The notes below the pieces were generated by a model. The model saw only the letters and a program-made list of their open reading frames with translations, was not told the DNA's origin and did not search any database. 64,000 nt of DNA, taken from positions 248,001-312,000 of the forward strand of contig NZ_JAHKRM010000013.1 in the NCBI RefSeq assembly GCF_019396345.1, written 5' to 3'. The translations under genes were made by a program, and so were the position numbers. This document shows, piece after piece, positions 1 through 8,090 of the stretch (the stretch's first letter is position 1; every line of letters begins with the position of its first letter). The stretch is from Nonomuraea guangzhouensis (lineage in GTDB: Bacteria; Actinomycetota; Actinomycetes; Streptosporangiales; Streptosporangiaceae).

Positions 1-921
1 GTCGGCGGGGATCAGGCGGTCGGGGAGCGGGCGCGGCCGCTTGGCCGGGCGGCGGCGCTGGGTCTGGGCCGTGATGAGGGCCGCCACGACGACGAGCCCG
101 CCCACGATCTGGGCCACGCTGAGCGACTGACCGAGGGCGAGCCAGCCCAGCGTGGTGGCGACCAGCGGACTGAGCAGGCCGAGGAAGGTGACATGCGTGG
201 GGGACAGGGCACGGATGCCGCGGAACCACAGGGCATAGGCGATCGCCGAGCCGATGATGGCGAGGTAGGCGTACCCGGTCAGGTTCGCCGAGGTCAGCGT
301 CGCGGGCGGCGGCCCCTCGACGAGGAGCGCCACCGGGAGCAGCAGCAGGCCGCCGGCCACCAGTTGCCAGCCGGTGGTCGCGAGCAGGGGCGCGGGTGAG
401 GTCCACCGCTTGCTGAGCACCACACCGGTGGCCATGACGACCGCGCCCCCGGCGGCCGCGGCGACGCCGATGGCGTCCAGCCGGGCGTCGGCCCGCAGGA
501 CCAGCAGGCTGACCCCGGCCACACCCGCCACGGCGGCGATCGCCGTACGCGCGGAAAAACGCTCGCCGAGCAGACCGGCGGACAGGCCGGCGACCAGCAG
601 CGGCTGCACCGCGCCGATGGTCGCGGCGACCCCGCCGGGCAGCCGGTAGGCGCCGACGAAGAGCAACGCGAAGAACACCCCGATGTTGAGCGCGCCGAGC
701 ACGAGGGCGCGCCACCACCACACCCCCTTCGGCAGCCGCCGGGTGAGCGCGACGAGCAGCAGTCCGGCGGGGAGGGCGCGGACGACGGCCGCCAGCAGCG
801 GGCGGCCGGGTGGCAGCAGTTCGGTGGTGACGAGGTAGGTGGTCCCCCAGATGGCCGGGGCCAGTGCCGTCACAAGGATCAGGGCAAGTCGATTTCTTAG
901 CACTAAGACAATGTATCTCAT
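1..921 (-). CDS. EamA/DMT-family transporter (3' end beyond window)
   Basis: Inner-membrane drug/metabolite transporter, probably an exporter; the substrate cannot be told. The 307 visible codons run off the left edge without a stop and are almost wholly hydrophobic, consistent with the ten-helix, two-EamA-repeat fold of about 300 residues. Landmarks are the N-terminal APAIWGTTYLVTTELLPP motif and the second-repeat LGLLSPLVATTLGWLALGQ motif typical of EamA proteins. The ATG at 921 is the longest start, but it lies inside the repeat-rich divergent promoter. A GTG at 873 (VTALAPAIWG) is a reasonable alternative start. The gene is divergent from a MarR regulator 35 bp away, which probably controls it. 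Confidence 0.85.
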   Translation of the reverse strand, partial: MRYIVLVLRNRLALILVTALAPAIWGTTYLVTTELLPPGRPLLAAVVRALPAGLLLVALTRRLPKGVWWWRALVLGALNIGVFFALLFVGAYRLPGGVAATIGAVQPLLVAGLSAGLLGERFSARTAIAAVAGVAGVSLLVLRADARLDAIGVAAAAGGAVVMATGVVLSKRWTSPAPLLATTGWQLVAGGLLLLPVALLVEGPPPATLTSANLTGYAYLAIIGSAIAYALWFRGIRALSPTHVTFLGLLSPLVATTLGWLALGQSLSVAQIVGGLVVVAALITAQTQRRRPAKRPRPLPDRLIPAD

Positions 922-949
922 CGCTAAGGTATTTGTCTCACCGCTAAGA
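896..949. promoter_or_regulatory. Candidate MarR operator cluster
   Basis: The region holds CTTAG-CA-CTAAG (896-907), followed by two direct copies of TCTCAYCGCTAAG (about 916-928 and 937-949) spaced 21 bp, about two helical turns. They fill the space between the divergent EamA and MarR genes, so autoregulation by the MarR protein is inferred. Confidence 0.55.
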
Positions 950-956
950 TGAATGG

Positions 957-1448
957 GTGGCAGATCATGTTGACCGCGTGCTGGAGCAGTGGGCCGAGCA
1001 GCGCCCTGACGTCGAGGTGTCGCCGATGGCGGTGATCGGGCGGCTGTCCCGCCTGTCGCGGCTGATCGGTGTGGAGCTGGGCCGTACGTTCAGCGCCCAC
1101 GGGCTCGACTCGGCCTCGTTCGACGTGCTCGCCACGCTGCGACGCAATGGACGGTCATTGACCCCGGCCGAGCTCATGAAGTCGGCCATGGTCACCTCGG
1201 GGGCCATCACCCAGCGCCTCGACCGCCTCCAGGCCCGCGGCCTGGTGTCCCGCACGCCCAGCGAGAAGGACGGGCGCGTCGTGCACGTCGCCCTCACCGA
1301 CGAAGGGCGGGAGCTGATCGACCGGGTGCTGCCCGACCACGTCGAAACCGAGCGCCGGCTGCTCGCCGCGCTCTCCGAGAACCGGCAGGCCGCCCTGGCC
1401 CACGAACTCCGCGAGCTCCTGGAGTCGCTGGGCGACACCGTCCAATAG
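957..1448 (+). CDS. MarR-family transcriptional regulator
   Basis: Winged-helix repressor of 163 residues, the usual MarR length. The helix-turn-helix lies near residues 60-90 (LTPAELMKSAMVTSGAITQR), followed by the family wing SEKDGRVVHVALT. MarR proteins bind palindromic operators as dimers and release DNA on binding phenolic ligands or drugs. The start is a GTG with no clear Shine-Dalgarno sequence, so the message may be nearly leaderless. It is divergent from the EamA transporter across 35 bp containing repeated CTAAG-type half-sites, so that transporter is the likely target. It converges with the mycothiol-dependent enzyme gene, with 1 bp between the two stops. Confidence 0.9.
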   Translation: MADHVDRVLEQWAEQRPDVEVSPMAVIGRLSRLSRLIGVELGRTFSAHGLDSASFDVLATLRRNGRSLTPAELMKSAMVTSGAITQRLDRLQARGLVSRTPSEKDGRVVHVALTDEGRELIDRVLPDHVETERRLLAALSENRQAALAHELRELLESLGDTVQ

Positions 1449-1449
1449 G

Positions 1450-2235
1450 TCAGACAGGTGGGACGAGGGTGAAATAACGGTCGAGCACGGCCCGGTCGCC
1501 GCGCACGTCCAGTCGCTCGGCCGGGACACGCTGCCAGAGGAACAGCATGAGGTCCGACGCGCTCCCGGCCACCTCGACGTCGCGGCCGTCCTCCTCCGCC
1601 TGGGTGACCGCCACGGTCGGCCCATCGAAGCGGACCGTCCACCGCCCAGGCCCGTCGGTCTGCCGGAAGCCGTACGACTCTCCCGCTCCGGGGGGCGCCG
1701 CGGTCCAGGCCCGCCGGGCCGGGGCCATCACCTCGAACGTCTGCCCCACCGCGTCGGCCGCCAGCTCGGCGTCCATCGGCCCGGCGGTCCCCGCCATGCT
1801 CTCGGCGTCCCAGCGGTGGACGGCCGCCTCGATGGTCTGCATGCGCACCCAGAACCTGACGCTCTGCTCGCCCGACCACGTCCACACCGGCACGTCCGGA
1901 TCGGTGGTGGCGAACAGGGACTCCAGCTTGGCGGCCCCCTCCGCGAACCAGTCGAGCAGACCGGGCGGCAGCGGCCCGGTCGCTGGCGCGTGCGCCGGAT
2001 CCGGCCAGCCGGCCGGGTCGGGTGGCAGATCGAGGAAGGACAGGTCCGACGGGTCCGGCTGCTCGGTGAGACGGTCGCCGATCACCCACGCGAGGTAGCG
2101 GTGCACACCGCCCAGATGCATGACGAGATCGGGCACGCCCCAGCCCGGGCAGGACGGCACCAGACCGGATCCCGCGGCACGGACCGCCGCCTCGAACGCG
2201 CGGATCTCGCGGCTGAAGTGGGGGAGATGATCCAT
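1450..2235 (-). CDS. Mycothiol-dependent maleylpyruvate isomerase-family protein
   Basis: A 261-residue protein of the DinB-like MDMPI fold, in which mycothiol-dependent isomerases or transferases use a metal held by three ligands. Visible motifs are PSCPGWGVPDLVMHLGGVHR in the N-terminal domain, with a metal-ligand His, and EAAVHRWDAE near residue 150, the second conserved His motif. A C-terminal sterol-carrier-like domain follows. A longer reading frame extends upstream, but its first 65 residues lie in the divergent promoter and look non-coding, so the ATG at 2235 is chosen. The reaction is unknown; many family members are not isomerases. The MFS gene begins 61 bp away in the opposite direction. 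Confidence 0.82.
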   Translation of the reverse strand: MDHLPHFSREIRAFEAAVRAAGSGLVPSCPGWGVPDLVMHLGGVHRYLAWVIGDRLTEQPDPSDLSFLDLPPDPAGWPDPAHAPATGPLPPGLLDWFAEGAAKLESLFATTDPDVPVWTWSGEQSVRFWVRMQTIEAAVHRWDAESMAGTAGPMDAELAADAVGQTFEVMAPARRAWTAAPPGAGESYGFRQTDGPGRWTVRFDGPTVAVTQAEEDGRDVEVAGSASDLMLFLWQRVPAERLDVRGDRAVLDRYFTLVPPV

Positions 2236-2296
2236 GCCCTCAACTCTGCCAGCCCCGCTCGGCCGCCGCCGGTTCTGAGGGCCTAGCCTGGTCAGA

Positions 2297-3709
2297 ATGA
2301 GATTCGGCGGGACGCTGGCGGTGCTTCTGTCGGCGTGGTTCATGGCCCAGTTCGACTTCTTCGTGGTCAACGTGGCGGCCCCGTCGTTCGAGCGTGAGCT
2401 GCACGCGAGCCCCGCGGCGCTGGAGCTCATCGTGGGCGGCTACGCCTTCACCTACGCCGCGGGCATGATCACCGGCGGGCGGCTCGGCGACCGGTACGGC
2501 TACCGGCGGATGTTCATCGGCGGCGTGATCGCGTTCACGATCGCGTCCCTGCTCTGCGGGATCGCGCTGAACCCGGCCCAGCTCGTGGCCGCCCGGCTGC
2601 TGCAGGGGCTGGCCGGCGCGGCGATGGTGCCACAGGTGCTCGCCATGATCTCCGCGGTCTTCCCGCCGGACGAGCGGCGCCGCGCCGTGGGCTGGTACGG
2701 CGCGACCGGCGGACTCGGCTCGATCGCCGGGCAGGTGCTGGGCGGGCTGCTGCTGTCGGCCGACCTGTTCGGACTCGGCTGGCGGGTGATCTTCCTGATC
2801 AACCTGCCCGTCGGTCTGGTCGTGGTCCCGCTGGCCGCCTGGCTGCTGCCCAGGGTCGAGCCGGCCAGGCGGTCGCGGCTGGACCTGCTCGGCGCCGCCG
2901 GGCTGGCGATCGGCCTGGCGCTGATCCTGGTGCCGCTGGGCCTCGGCAACAGCGCGGGCTGGCCCGCCTGGACGTGGATCTGCATGGGCGCGAGTGTGCC
3001 CGTCCTCGTTCTGACGGGTCGCTGGCAGTACGTGCTCGGCAGGCGTGGCGGGCAGCCGGTGCTGGACCTGGCCCTGCTGAAGGTGCACTCCTATCTGGCG
3101 GGCGTCGGCGCGATCACCGCGTTCATGGCGTACTTCGCGTCGTTCATGTTCACGCTCACGCTGCTGCTCCAGGGCGGGCTGCGGCTCACCGCGTTCCAGG
3201 CCGGGCTGGCGTTCGCGCCGATGGGCGTGCTGTTCACGATCACCTCGCTGCTGGGCACCCGCCTGGTCAGGAGGTACGGCCTGAAGGTTGTCATGATCGG
3301 CGGAGCCGTGACCGCGTCGGGCCTGACACTGCTGCTGTGCGCGGCGGCGGCCGGACTGCCGTGGATCATCGCCTCGCTCGTGCTCGTGGGCCTCGGCAAC
3401 GGCCTGGTGATCCCGCAGCTCATCGGGGCGGCGCTGGTGGAGGTCGCGCCGCACCAGGCGGGCATCGGCTCGGGCTTCCTCAGTACGGCCCAGCAGTTCG
3501 GGGGCTCGGGCGGGGTCGCCGTGATCGGCGCGGTCTACTTCGCGGCCGCGGCGGGCGGCGACCACGTCGGCGCGATACGTTCGTCGGCCGCCATCGACCT
3601 GGCGCTCATCCTCGCCGTGGTCGCGGTGGTCGACTACAACAGACGGCGCGCTATCCGGCGGACGGAGCGGGCAGCGACGTCCCGTACAACCGGGACACCC
3701 GGAGCCTGA
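2297..3709 (+). CDS. MFS transporter, DHA2 (EmrB/QacA-like)
   Basis: Proton-driven multidrug-type efflux pump of 470 residues, the length expected for 14 membrane helices. The first helix carries the DHA2-like MAQFDFFVVNVAAPSF motif. The loop between helices 2 and 3 carries motif A (GGRLGDRYGYRRMF). Motif C-like glycine-rich stretches (GATGGLGSIAGQVLGG) occur in helix 5, supporting an antiporter-type exporter. The gene ends inside the convergent PPOX gene, sharing 59 bp. There is no adjacent regulator, so its inducer and substrate are unknown. Confidence 0.9.
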   Translation: MRFGGTLAVLLSAWFMAQFDFFVVNVAAPSFERELHASPAALELIVGGYAFTYAAGMITGGRLGDRYGYRRMFIGGVIAFTIASLLCGIALNPAQLVAARLLQGLAGAAMVPQVLAMISAVFPPDERRRAVGWYGATGGLGSIAGQVLGGLLLSADLFGLGWRVIFLINLPVGLVVVPLAAWLLPRVEPARRSRLDLLGAAGLAIGLALILVPLGLGNSAGWPAWTWICMGASVPVLVLTGRWQYVLGRRGGQPVLDLALLKVHSYLAGVGAITAFMAYFASFMFTLTLLLQGGLRLTAFQAGLAFAPMGVLFTITSLLGTRLVRRYGLKVVMIGGAVTASGLTLLLCAAAAGLPWIIASLVLVGLGNGLVIPQLIGAALVEVAPHQAGIGSGFLSTAQQFGGSGGVAVIGAVYFAAAAGGDHVGAIRSSAAIDLALILAVVAVVDYNRRRAIRRTERAATSRTTGTPGA

Positions 3710-4145
3710 TCACCAGCCGCTTGTCCGCGACGGCCTGGCCCAGGAACGCGGCCTCGGCGCCCGGGTCGGCGTAACCCCCCGACTGCATGGCCAGCAGTTC
3801 CCGGCCGACCTCGTCGCCGGGTTCGACGCTCACCGGGGACAACTCGGCCAGGCCCTCGGCCACGGCGTACGACCAGAAGTCGTCGCTGGCCACGTACAGT
3901 GCCGCACGTGGGTCCTTGTGCAACTGGCGCACCTTCGGCCGGCCGTCGACCGTCGCGACGCGGACCACCCGCTGGGCGGGGTCCCAGGCGTACACGACGG
4001 TGGACACGTGCGGGTGGCCGTTGCCGCCCCGCGTGGCCAGCGCGCCGAAGCGTTGGCGGCTGAGCAGGTGTGACAGGTCCTCGTCCGGCAGGCCGCTGGG
4101 CCCGAGCCCCGCGCCGGGACCGTAGACGGCCTGGTCCTCGGCCAA
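3651..4145 (-). CDS. PPOX/F420-dependent FMN-binding-fold protein
   Basis: A 164-residue split beta-barrel protein of the pyridoxamine-phosphate-oxidase-like superfamily. The core motifs are LSRQRFGALATRGGNGHPHVSTV, VRVATVDGRPKVRQLHKDPR and a DDFWSYAVAEGLAEL strand. In actinobacteria, TIGR03618-type members bind F420 and reduce diverse acceptors, but the cofactor cannot be fixed here. The best start is a rare TTG at 4145, because an AAAGGAG Shine-Dalgarno sits six bases upstream and no ATG or GTG lies in frame near it. The last 59 bp overlap antisense with the MFS gene end. Confidence 0.82.
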   Translation of the reverse strand: MAEDQAVYGPGAGLGPSGLPDEDLSHLLSRQRFGALATRGGNGHPHVSTVVYAWDPAQRVVRVATVDGRPKVRQLHKDPRAALYVASDDFWSYAVAEGLAELSPVSVEPGDEVGRELLAMQSGGYADPGAEAAFLGQAVADKRLVIRLRVSRLYGTSLPAPSAG

Positions 4146-4241
4146 TTCATTCTCCTTTGCCCTGTTGTCGGAACCTTACCGAAGGCAGCGAAGCGTCGTG
4201 TCCCCCCTATGCCGAAATATCATCCAATGTAGGTTGCTGAC

Positions 4242-5438
4242 ATGAATCTTGCGATCACCAGCGGATATGTCGTCCCGGTCGACGGCGATCCCATCGAGGG
4301 CGGCACCGTGCTGATCCAGGATGGGAAGATCGCCGCGGTCGGGCGCGATGTCGAGATACCCCAGGGAACCCCCGTCGTCGACGCGGCCGGCGGCTGGGTG
4401 CTGCCGGGCTTCGTCGAGGCCCACGGCCACCTGGGCGTGTACGAGGAGGCCGAGGGCTGGGCCGGCCAGGACACCAACGAGACGACCGACCCCAACGGGG
4501 CCCGCCTGCGTGCCCTCGACGCCATCAACCCCGCCGACCTGGGCTTCGCCGACGCGCTGTCCGGCGGCGTCACCACCGCGGTGATCAAGCCCGGATCCGC
4601 CAACCCCATCGGCGGGCAGACGGTGGCGGTCAAGTGCTGGGGCCGGACCGTCGACGAGATGCTGATCCGCGAGCCGGTGAGCGTGAAGAGCGCCCTCGGC
4701 GAGAACCCTAAGCGCGTCTACGGCGACCAGAAGAAGCTGCCGTCCACCCGCCAGGGCGTGGCGGCGGTGATCCGCGACGCGTTCATGAAGGCGCAGGACT
4801 ACAAGGCCAGGCGGTCCGTCGCCTATGACGAGGGCAAGCCGTTCGATCGCGACGCCACGCAGGAGATCCTCGTCCGCGTGCTCGACGGCGAGCTGCCCTG
4901 GTGCCAGCACACGCACCGGGCCGACGACATCGCGACCGCGCTGCGGCTGGCGGACGAGTTCGGCTACCGGGTGGTGATCAACCATGGCACGGAGGGGCAC
5001 CTGATCGCCGACGTGCTGGCCGAGCGCGGTGTCCCGGTCATCATCGGGCCGCTGTTCACCAGCCGTTCCAAGGTCGAGCTCCGGCACCGCTCGCTGCGCA
5101 ATCCGGGCATCCTCGCGCGGGCCGGGGTCGAGCTGGCGATCACCACCGACCATCCCGTGGTGCCGATCCACTTCCTGGTCCACCAGGCGACGCTGGCGGT
5201 CAAGGAGGGGCTGGACCGGGACGTGGCGCTGCGGTCCATCACCGTCAACCCGGCCCACATCATGGGCCTGGACGACCGCGTGGGCGCGCTGCGTCCGGGG
5301 CTCGACGGCGATGTGGTGATCTGGTCCGGCGACCCGCTGGACGTCATGAGCCGGGCGCTGCGGGTCTTCGTCGACGGCCGCGAGGTGTACTCGTACGAGG
5401 GCGGGGTGGCCGACCCCTACTACCGGGAAGCGCGTTGA
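4242..5438 (+). CDS. Amidohydrolase (imidazolonepropionase-like)
   Basis: Metal-dependent hydrolase of 398 residues. A short beta-sandwich N-terminus (LAITSGYVVPVDGDPIEGGTVL) precedes the TIM-barrel. The first metal motif reads GFVEAHGHLG, matching HxH. Further candidate ligands are the His in WCQHTHRADD, VVINHGTEGH, and the terminal Asp in ITTDHPVVP. The C-terminus returns to the sandwich with the family motif GALRPGLDGDVVIWSGDPL. Such enzymes hydrolyse cyclic amides or dipeptides; the substrate is not predictable. It stands alone on the plus strand, 96 bp from the divergent PPOX gene. Confidence 0.87.
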   Translation: MNLAITSGYVVPVDGDPIEGGTVLIQDGKIAAVGRDVEIPQGTPVVDAAGGWVLPGFVEAHGHLGVYEEAEGWAGQDTNETTDPNGARLRALDAINPADLGFADALSGGVTTAVIKPGSANPIGGQTVAVKCWGRTVDEMLIREPVSVKSALGENPKRVYGDQKKLPSTRQGVAAVIRDAFMKAQDYKARRSVAYDEGKPFDRDATQEILVRVLDGELPWCQHTHRADDIATALRLADEFGYRVVINHGTEGHLIADVLAERGVPVIIGPLFTSRSKVELRHRSLRNPGILARAGVELAITTDHPVVPIHFLVHQATLAVKEGLDRDVALRSITVNPAHIMGLDDRVGALRPGLDGDVVIWSGDPLDVMSRALRVFVDGREVYSYEGGVADPYYREAR

Positions 5439-5519
5439 TCATGGCCGTTAAGTAATCGTCAAGCGTCTGTCGACGGGTCCGCTCCATAGTGGGACTCCCG
5501 TCCGAAAAGAGGTATGGCG

Positions 5520-6614
5520 ATGACCGTACGGACCCGGCCTCCCTCGCTGCCGCGGCGACCCAGCAAGGCGCTCCTGATCGGCCTGGTGATCTCGAGCGTC
5601 CTCGCGGTGCTCGTGCTGGCCGGCCTGCTGCTGAAGGGCGGTCCGCTCGGTTTCGGCCTGTCCATGCTGCTGGCGGTGGCGCCCCTGCCCCTGCTGCTCG
5701 CGGCGGTCCTCTCGCTCGACCGGCTGGAGCCCGAGCCCCGGCTGCACCTGAGCTTCGCGTTCGCGTGGGGCGCCGGCGTGGCGATCGTGCTGGGCGTCGC
5801 ACTGACCATCGCCGGCCAGGCCATGTTCGCCAGGGCCGGCTATGGCACGCGGACCGTCGAGGAGGTGGGGACGGTCTACCTGGCCCCGGTGATCGAGGAG
5901 GCGCTCAAGGGTTCGGCGCTGCTGCTGCTCCTGATCAGAAGGCGGGAGATCGACGGGCTCACCGACGGCATCGTGTACGGCTCCATGGCCGGGCTGGGCT
6001 TCGCGGTCGTGGAGAACGTCGGCTACTACCTGAGCGCGTTCACCGAGGACGGCGTGGGCGGGGCCATGCAACTGTTCGTGATCAGAGGGCTGATCGACCC
6101 GCTCGGCCACCCCGTGTACACCGCGATGACCGGGCTCGGCGTCGCGTACGCGCTCACCCGCCGCGGCCCCGCGAGGTTCGCCGCCATCCCGCTCGGCTAC
6201 TTCGGCGCGGTCCTCCTGCACGGGCTCTGGAACGGCGCCGCCTCGCTCCGGTCGATCGGCTGGCTGGCTCTGGCCTACCTGGTGATCATGGCGGCGCTCG
6301 TCGGGCTCGTTCTGGTGACCGTACGCGAGCGCAGGCACCTGCTGGCCAAGGTGGGCGGCTACCTGCCCGCCTACCAGGCCACCGGGCACGTCACCCCGCC
6401 GGACATCACCATGCTGAGCACGCTGTCCGGCCGCCGGGCCGCGCGCAAGTGGGCCAAGGGCGTGGGGCTCGGGCGGGCGATGGGCGACTACCAGCAGGCG
6501 GCGACCGAGCTGACCATGCTGCACCTGCGGGCCGAACGGGAAGGCGCGGACCCGGCCTTCGCCGCCGAACGCGACGCCCTCCTCGACGTCATGGCCCAGG
6601 CCCGGCGCTGGTAG
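5520..6614 (+). CDS. PrsW-family intramembrane metalloprotease
   Basis: Polytopic membrane protease of 364 residues. The diagnostic motifs are present in order: APVIEEALKG (EExxK zinc/catalytic motif, about residue 125), FVIRGLIDPLGHPVYTAMTG (helical His motif) and a later HGLWNG. In Bacillus, PrsW makes the site-1 cut in an anti-sigma factor; actinobacterial paralogs have unknown substrates. Two ATGs lie six bases apart; the second is chosen because AAGAGG is then seven bases upstream. A cytosolic tail of about 90 residues follows the last helix. No sigma/anti-sigma pair is adjacent. Confidence 0.88.
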   Translation: MTVRTRPPSLPRRPSKALLIGLVISSVLAVLVLAGLLLKGGPLGFGLSMLLAVAPLPLLLAAVLSLDRLEPEPRLHLSFAFAWGAGVAIVLGVALTIAGQAMFARAGYGTRTVEEVGTVYLAPVIEEALKGSALLLLLIRRREIDGLTDGIVYGSMAGLGFAVVENVGYYLSAFTEDGVGGAMQLFVIRGLIDPLGHPVYTAMTGLGVAYALTRRGPARFAAIPLGYFGAVLLHGLWNGAASLRSIGWLALAYLVIMAALVGLVLVTVRERRHLLAKVGGYLPAYQATGHVTPPDITMLSTLSGRRAARKWAKGVGLGRAMGDYQQAATELTMLHLRAEREGADPAFAAERDALLDVMAQARRW

Positions 6615-6636
6615 GTCAGCTCCGTCACCACCCGGG

Positions 6637-7500
6637 TCAGGCGGGCGTGAGGAAGTCGCGCAGGTGTGACAGGACGAGGTCAGGGCGTTCCTCGGCCAGG
6701 AAGTGGCCGCAGTCCGGGATCTCCGCGCCCCGCACGTCACGGGCGTACTCGCGCCAGATGTCGAGCACCGGCACCCGGCTCGGCAGCCCCGCCGACCCCC
6801 ACAGGGCCAGTACCGGCATCTCCAGGCGCTTGCCCGCGTCCCAGTCGGCGTCGTCGTGGGCGGCGTCGTGCGGGAAGGAGGCCCGGTAGTCGTCGAACCC
6901 GGCCCGCAGCGCTCCGGGCTGGGAGAAGGCCCGTACGTACTCGTCCACCTCCAGCTCCGCCCGCCGTACCGTCCATTTCTCGAAGAAGTAACCCAGATAG
7001 GCCGCCACGTTCGCCCCCGCGAGCAGCTCCGGCAGGTCGGGCTGCAGGTGGAACGTCCAGTGCCAGGTGCCCAGGGCCATCCCCGACCGCATGTCGAAGC
7101 GGCGCCACATCTCCCTGGTGGGGATGATGTCCATGACGATCAGCCGCTCGACCTCGCCGGGGTGGTCCAGCGCGTAGCGGTGCGCGACCCGCGCGCCGCG
7201 GTCGTGGCCGGCCAGCGTCAACGTCGAGTGGCCGAGCGAGCGGGCCAGGGCGCGGATGTCGGCGGCCATGGTCCGCTTGTCGAAGCCGGTGGTGGGCTTG
7301 TCCGTCCGGCCGTATCCGCGCAGGTCGGGCGCGACCACCGTGTAGCGCTCGGCCAGTTCGGGCATGATCCGCCGCCAGCAGTGGCCGGTCTGGGGCCAGC
7401 CGTGCAGCAGGACGAGCAGCGGCCCGTCGCCTTCGATCAGGTAGTGCATCCGGAGCCCGTCGAGCTCGGCCATCCTTGATTCAGCCATTGCTAACTCCAT
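6637..7500 (-). CDS. Alpha/beta hydrolase (epoxide hydrolase-like)
   Basis: Cytosolic alpha/beta-hydrolase of 287 residues. The oxyanion motif LLHGWPQTGHCWRR and the nucleophile elbow LAGHDRGARVAHR are clear. Asp in GHDRGA marks the epoxide hydrolase/dehalogenase branch rather than a Ser esterase. The terminal catalytic His is in IPDCGHFLAEERPDLV. Upstream ATGs at 7527 and 7524 would place a 25-bp operator palindrome inside the gene, so the ATG at 7500, which abuts the palindrome, is preferred. It is divergent from a CGNR zinc-finger regulator and probably controlled by it. Confidence 0.86.
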   Translation of the reverse strand: MELAMAESRMAELDGLRMHYLIEGDGPLLVLLHGWPQTGHCWRRIMPELAERYTVVAPDLRGYGRTDKPTTGFDKRTMAADIRALARSLGHSTLTLAGHDRGARVAHRYALDHPGEVERLIVMDIIPTREMWRRFDMRSGMALGTWHWTFHLQPDLPELLAGANVAAYLGYFFEKWTVRRAELEVDEYVRAFSQPGALRAGFDDYRASFPHDAAHDDADWDAGKRLEMPVLALWGSAGLPSRVPVLDIWREYARDVRGAEIPDCGHFLAEERPDLVLSHLRDFLTPA

Positions 7501-7525
7501 GATGAGGTTACATGGTAACCGCATC
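7501..7525. promoter_or_regulatory. Operator palindrome between hydrolase and CGNR gene
   Basis: GATG-A-GGTTAC-ATG-GTAACC-G-CATC is a 25-bp inverted repeat with a single mismatched pair. It fills nearly all of the 38 bp between the divergent genes, so it is likely the binding site of the CGNR regulator. Confidence 0.65.
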
Positions 7526-7538
7526 ATATAGTTAGGTC

Positions 7539-8090
7539 ATGGACTGGGTGTGGGACGGGGGCCGGTCGAGTCTCGATCTGATCAACACGTACCGCGACAG
7601 GAAGACCGGCGGCCGGGAGATGCTCCGCGAGCCCGCCGATCTGGCCGCCTGGCTCGACGCGGCGGGCTACGCCGGCGCGCGGGCGGACGAGGCACTGCTG
7701 CGTCAGGCTCGCGACCTGCGGGACGCGATCAGCCGGTGCGTGGACGCCGTTCTCGCGGGGTCCGCCGGCGTGGATCCGGATGATCTGGAGGTGGTCAACG
7801 CCTGGGCCGCGCGGCGCCGGGCGCCGGTGGTGCGGCTCGCTCCCGACCTCTCCCTCGTACGCGTGGCGCCCCTCGATCCGGCGGGCGGGGCGCTGGCCGA
7901 CATCGCGTACGACGCCGTGACGCTGCTCGGCGGCGACGACCGCCACCACATCCGGGTGTGCGCCAGCCCCACCTGCGGCCTGCGCTTCACCGACCGGTCC
8001 AACGCGGGCAAGCGTCAGTGGTGCTCCATGCGCCGATGCGGCAACCGCGAGAAGGTCCGCCTCCACCGCACCCGCCTCAAGGACGGGTGA
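7539..8090 (+). CDS. CGNR zinc-finger (ABATE-domain) regulator
   Basis: A 183-residue protein with an N-terminal ABATE (putative stress-induced regulator) domain and a C-terminal CGNR zinc finger. The finger reads CASPTCGLRFTDRS...WCSMRRCGNREK, with four Cys and the CGNR motif, followed by a basic tail. Such proteins are thought to be DNA-binding regulators of neighbouring enzyme genes. The gene starts with ATG just beyond a strong palindrome shared with the divergent alpha/beta hydrolase. Its 3' end overlaps the convergent MFS gene by 14 bp. Confidence 0.88.
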   Translation: MDWVWDGGRSSLDLINTYRDRKTGGREMLREPADLAAWLDAAGYAGARADEALLRQARDLRDAISRCVDAVLAGSAGVDPDDLEVVNAWAARRRAPVVRLAPDLSLVRVAPLDPAGGALADIAYDAVTLLGGDDRHHIRVCASPTCGLRFTDRSNAGKRQWCSMRRCGNREKVRLHRTRLKDG

